Below are positions 59,561-64,000 of a stretch of 64,000 nt of DNA, piece by piece; the stretch's first letter is position 1; each line of letters begins with the position of its first letter. The notes under the pieces were generated by a model. It was not told where the DNA came from. It saw only the letters and a program-made list of their open reading frames with translations, and did not search any database. Source of the stretch: Pterois miles (taxonomy: Eukaryota; Chordata; Actinopteri; Perciformes; Scorpaenidae); NCBI GenBank assembly GCA_947000775.1, contig CAMQGK010000144.1, positions 14,434,001 to 14,498,000 on the forward strand. The letters are read 5' to 3'. Made by a program: the position numbers and the translations under genes.

Positions 59561-60307
59561 GAATATCCGCTGTAAAAGAAGACAGCTCCTTTCACAGAGA
59601 GTGCTAACATTTTATCACCAAGGCCAAACAGTCACAACAGAAAAAGCCACTGTTTTCAATGGTCTGAAAATTGAGTTTCATGGTATTTTATACAAAATGA
59701 CCAAATTCACCGTCTCATAATAATCTGAACGGGGTTTTGGGGCTTTATGGTGCACCTGGTTATCTAAACAACTGATGTTACAGACCTTTCAAGAGATAAT
59801 ATGGACATTGCTTTCTGTGGTCAGAAAGAAAGGCGGCCACAATGCTTCAAGCTGTGGTAACAATCTAAGTACCTTTTGTTGCAGTGGCTCAGTTCTGTAA
59901 ATGTGCTGGTGATTAAGCATATACCATGTTTTTGATTTGAATTATTTAAGGTTAATTGAAAAAAAAAGGCTAAGTATTAAGAAATACATTTCTGTCATAT
60001 AGTGTGCCCCATAGGAAAAGTTGAAGAAATGTGATGCCATGAAATTTGATACAGACAGATACATTATTGGTGTCCAGAGAATGCATTTGAATGACTTTGC
60101 CTGTAGTGCCACCAGCGTTTTTTGTTTTTCCTGTACAAAATTTCATGATCTACACTACCTGATGCATTGGCACAAATATGGTCCAAATCAAGAATGTCTG
60201 CGTCAAATTTCATGGCACTCCATCCAATAGCTTTCAAGATATTTCATTAAAAACAAAACAAAATAAAACAAAACAAAACAAACTAGAAAAGCACTCGGAG
60301 AGCACAG

Positions 60308-60829
60308 ACCTCCGCCAAGCACCATAGTTTCCCCCCTGACGGTTTCTTCTGGATCTCCTCAAGTATTAAAGCTAGATCAAATTCGTTGACATACTTCAGA
60401 TGCGGAAGTGTCTCAGCTACACGATGCCGCTTGTTAGAAATCTCTACCTCTAATATTAAATGCACAGTAGGCCAAAATGTAAGAGTACCCCCATTTTTTA
60501 TATAAATTGCTATAAAATCCACCATCTGGATCAGATCTGGATCAGCCTTTGGGATTTTGATAGAAGTACATATTGTAAATCCCTGAGTCAAATTTCATGA
60601 GCTTTGGGCAACAATTGCCAGAGATATTGAGAAACAATTTTTTGGGTCCCTTTTACCTCAATGTTAACGAAAATTTCAAAGTGATCCAGAATCCAGGATA
60701 AATCAGTTATTCCTTTTCACATTTTCGACAGACCCTGAAAATTTCATCAAAATCTGTCCATAAGTTTTTGAGTTATCTAGAACACAGACAAACAGACAGA
60801 TAAAAAAACAAAATCTCCTTGGCAGAGGT
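60308..60829. repeat. Interspersed repeat with 12-bp inverted ends
   Basis: The left end ACCTCCGCCAAG (60308-60319) and right end CTTGGCAGAGGT (60818-60829) are inverted copies with one mismatch. The interior has CATCAAAATCTGTCCATAAG and an AACAGACAGAT run, familiar from a common fish repeat. The 102-codon minus-strand frame inside is probably fortuitous. Confidence 0.5.
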
Positions 60830-60882
60830 AAAAAACAGTTGGAGGCACAAGAGAAATGTACAGAGGCACTGAAAGGCAAGCA

Positions 60883-60885
<3 letters not shown>

Positions 60886-60914
<29 letters not shown>
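60886..60914. repeat. (AT)n microsatellite
   Basis: About 14 AT units, directly right of the 60.3-kb repeat. Confidence 0.9.
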
Positions 60915-60916
<2 letters not shown>

Positions 60917-62775
60917 CCCTTACGAGGCGAAAAAAGAAAAAAAAAATCTGACTTAGGAAATGAATTACCCGAAAAAAAAAATCTTTTTGGCTTGCAGGGC
61001 TTCCGTAGAAGGTCACCAAAGTCTGTTAGACTCATCAGAATCCTAAATTCTATGTCAGTCAATCTAATAGTAGTTGAAATATTTCAGACCAAAGAAGTGG
61101 ACTGACCAACTGCTTCCAAGTCAATCAGCTGATTGGAGGCATTTACACTTTTACATGAAGCCACCATCAGAACTTGCCACAACGTCGTGCTCCCAGATGA
61201 AGTTCCTGAACTCTTCCTGTTCAATGTAATTATTCTAACCGTGACCATCATCCCCACTTTGGACAGCAGTATGGCCTTGAAACCACAAGGTGCTGAGCAA
61301 GAACAAAATCTCACTCTTCTCCCCACAAAGCTTTCCATTTTAGAGTAACAGTTGTAAACAATCAAACCAAGCACCAAAACTCTAGCTGATCTGGGGGCAG
61401 TGCACTGTGTGGGCCTTCAAAAACAACACGCCTACTCCAGCTTCCTGAGTGAAGCCTGGACAGTTTGGAAAGTTTGGGGCTATCATGAATGTTTCTTTAA
61501 ATAAATAACATTGAATCTACCTGAGATGAGGTTGTGATGTACCACACAACCACCACTACTGTGGTCCAGTTTTGTTTGGGGTTACATAAGAAACCCAATA
61601 ATATTGATTATGTAATATTCATTTCATCTGCAGCTGTTAATGAGGCCAGTTATTTTCTGTTCATTTTAGTGAGGTTAATCCCTTTGTGTGGGGTAATTGG
61701 TGAGTGGGTTTGGAAATTATAGTTTATTTCGTGTCTACCGGTGCTGCTCGTCAAAACAAACACCCCTGTGTAATAAGATGTGAAAACGCAGTGAAATATA
61801 TTTCCCTGTTTCTGCTGAAGGAGCCTCAGTTACAAAAAAAGCAGGCGGTATAAATTCACTTTACTGTAACTCTGCCATCCTCCATAATCATCCTCCACCC
61901 TAGAAAATCAGCTCTAACTATCTGGCTATCACCTAATGTTGAAGCATATCAGTATATAGCATTTCCCATAAAATCATGAAGTTGATTTTGATCTATGTGG
62001 ACTCTGATGCCGTTAATATTTTTTAAAAAAAGATTTAAAGGCACTCAATGTAAGAATCAGTGACACCTGTAGCTATTAAGTCAACAACAGTCAATGTCCA
62101 TGTGTCGCTACATGGACACAAAAGAGCATTGGTTGAAACAGTGAGGTGACACACTAGACTGAACGTGTTTGACAACATTAACAACATAAGCAGCTAAAAT
62201 CGCAGTATCACTGTATCTTGCACATGCTTGGCAGCAATGCTAGCTTAAAAAACGAAGGTCCCTCCATAAATCAAAGGCCGGCCGTGTTGATCCTAGTGTT
62301 AACTTTTCCTGCTCCAGCCTCCAGATTGTGGTCAGAAAGGGGAGACACTGTCGTTTTGGTCGGAGGTGATAACGTTATTCACTCTGGAGCCCCGTCACTT
62401 CGATCAGCAGCAGGGAAACAAGACGCATAAAACCGCTTTTGGTTTTGAGAAGCTGCAGCATTTATTTCTGCACAAACTGTATCCTCTACTGAACATTCAT
62501 TAGATATTGTCAGACCTAAACTAACTCTCTTCTGCTCCGCTGCTCGCTCGTTTCACTGCCGCTCTCTCTCTCTGTCTTCACCACTCACTTCCCACATACA
62601 CACACACATACACACACAGACTCCCACAACACTTGTTCTGTTTCCGTGGAGTTTGTGTTGGAGTCTGAGTTGTTTTCTTTTTTTTTTTGCAAAAAGAAAA
62701 AAAAAACAACAATTTATATGTATAAAAAGTTACACACCGTCCCTTTAAAACAAATAATTAAAGAAGAAGATAAGA

Positions 62776-62958
62776 AGAAGATATTCCTTTATTAGTCCCA
62801 CAGTGGGGAAATTCAGTTTTTTACACTCTGTTGTTCACACAGTACATATACATGCGTCAATGGAGAGATGTCAGAGTGCTGCTCCTGACAAGCGCCCAGA
62901 GCAGTTGGGGGTTCGGTGCCTTGCTCAGGGGCACCTCGGCAGTGCCCAAGAGGTAAAC
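62776..62958 (-). mobile_element. SINE, 5'-truncated copy
   Basis: Nearly identical to the 3' two thirds of the 17.5-kb SINE, from the TTATTAGTCCCACAGTGGGG tail to GTGCCCAAGAGG. The tRNA-like head is missing and the break is followed by an A run. Confidence 0.7.
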
Positions 62959-63399
62959 TAAAAAAAACATTTTTCAGGACATAGATAAGTCCCAACTGGT
63001 AGAGTCTATGTCAGCATTGGCCTTATAAGGTTCAGGGCTGATTTAAAACAATTGATGAGCAATTTTCAACCCCAATGCTGATTTCTATGAATTTGTTAAA
63101 AAAAAAATGTCAATATTAACATCAGCAGTGATTCAACACAGTACAGTCATGTAGTTTACAACTCAAAAACATGTTTAAGTACGCAGTACATCTTTAAATT
63201 ATTAAGAATTCAAGGTTTTATCATGACAGCTGCAAACAGTCAATGGGTGGTGTGTGCATGAGGGTGTGTGTGTACTTTCTGTGTTACTGTGAGAACATCT
63301 TGATTTTTTCATCGTCATTGTTTTATTTATTAAGGGGGCGAGTTTCACTGAGAGCAATGCTTTTGTTTTTCAGAAACGCCCACATCACATTCACACCCA

Positions 63400-63570
63400 G
63401 AAGCTGTCCAGTACAGCCACAGTGTGATCTGCCACTTCAGTGGGACAGTGTGGGCTAAGGGCCTTGCTCAAGGGCACCTCATGGGGATAATTAGGGGTAA
63501 GCGCTGCTTTTCTGCTTTTCCCAACCTAGATTTATCCTGGAGAATTGAACCAACGACCTTCACAAGCTCA
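63400..63570 (-). mobile_element. SINE-like fragment
   Basis: Shares GGCCTTGCTCAAGGGCACCT with the 17.5- and 62.8-kb SINEs and has a near-perfect box B, GGTTCAATTCT, on the minus strand near 63541-63552. It is degenerate elsewhere. Confidence 0.45.
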
Positions 63571-64000
63571 TTAGGCATGGCGGCCTATTTAAGGAGAAGA
63601 CATATTATGGGGCAGTTCATCATGTTTTACTGTATATCTCAAATTTAAATAATGCAATTCAGCATGTTTTGCAGAGTAGGTATGTAGAAAGACAAGTAAG
63701 AGAATTTACATTCAGAGGAGAAACAGCTGTTAAAATAAAAATCAGACATGATGAATTTTAGTGTATATCATAATATCTTCGTAACTGAGGAGGAAATATA
63801 TTTTTTGAAAAAGCAGAATTAGACTAATATTAAGCAGTGAAAAAACAGGTTTACAGAAGATAATATATTTTGTACCTTGTTAACAAAGTAAAAAATATAT
63901 TATCTTCTGGTTACTTTAACAAAAAAGATGCTACACAATGTATCAAATATATTATAGTTGTCTAGTGTCATTCAGAAATTTCAAGCCAGCATGTAATCCA

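Larger units (their letters stand above)
53106..64000. other. Upstream flank of gnao1, no gene recognised
   Basis: Contains SINEs, a foldback element, other repeats and AT-rich unique sequence. Open frames such as 57768-58088 and 61133-61348 have no domain or repeat I can identify. No Kozak-supported multi-exon pattern is visible, so I call no gene. Stretches at 55.0-56.4, 56.8-59.3, 59.6-60.3, 60.9-62.7 and 63.6-64.0 kb hold nothing I can name apart from the DR1 motif. Confidence 0.6.

Noticed and set aside
60283..60591. 102-codon minus-strand frame
   Set aside because: It lies inside an interspersed repeat with inverted ends and resembles no protein I know.

Overview
This window is vertebrate DNA, almost certainly from a ray-finned (percomorph-type) teleost. 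It is AT-rich and noncoding-dominated, full of dinucleotide microsatellites, hAT-type DNA transposon relics, tRNA-derived SINEs and L2/CR1-like LINE fragments typical of fish. The species call is inferred from repeat content and from the single gene, not from any species-specific marker.

One protein-coding gene can be supported: the 5' half of gnao1 (G protein alpha-o subunit) on the minus strand. Its first three coding exons are present, with correct splice sites and reading phase. Exon 1 (52248-52365, 118 nt) holds the start codon and the acylated N-terminal helix. Exon 2 (51267-51309, 43 nt) holds the GTP-binding P-loop. Exon 3 (25569-25710, 142 nt) holds the end of helix 1 and the start of the helical domain. 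Intron 1 is 0.9 kb, intron 2 is 25.6 kb, and intron 3 runs off the left edge (more than 25.5 kb). I found no trace of exon 4, so the rest of the gene should lie beyond base 1. The CpG-rich leader and promoter occupy about 52.2-53.0 kb, with a perfect CRE palindrome at 53006 and an NRF-1 motif at 53319. From about 53 to 64 kb is upstream flank, in which I see no gene.

Layout: 1-25.6 kb is intron 3, containing two Penelope-like insertions (one with a hammerhead-ribozyme-like core), LINE and SINE fragments, several hAT relics, a three-site MEF2 cluster and possible conserved noncoding blocks. 25.7-51.3 kb is intron 2, containing a 46-bp minisatellite of about 33 units expanded inside a hAT-like element, a hAT relic with a perfect 8-bp target duplication and a BED-finger remnant, a near-perfect 30-bp hairpin, and long purine/pyrimidine tracts. 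51.3-52.2 kb is intron 1, with a 44-base C run. 53-64 kb holds SINEs, a foldback element with about 200-bp arms, and other interspersed repeats.

No bacterial-style operon, CRISPR array, tRNA gene or rRNA gene is present. The most interesting items are the Penelope-like pair with 11-12 bp target duplications and a ribozyme-like core, the transposon-born minisatellite, the nested transposons with readable target sites, and the candidate gnao1 regulatory elements. Transposon family assignments rest on terminal motifs, target duplications and memory of teleost repeats; no database search was possible.
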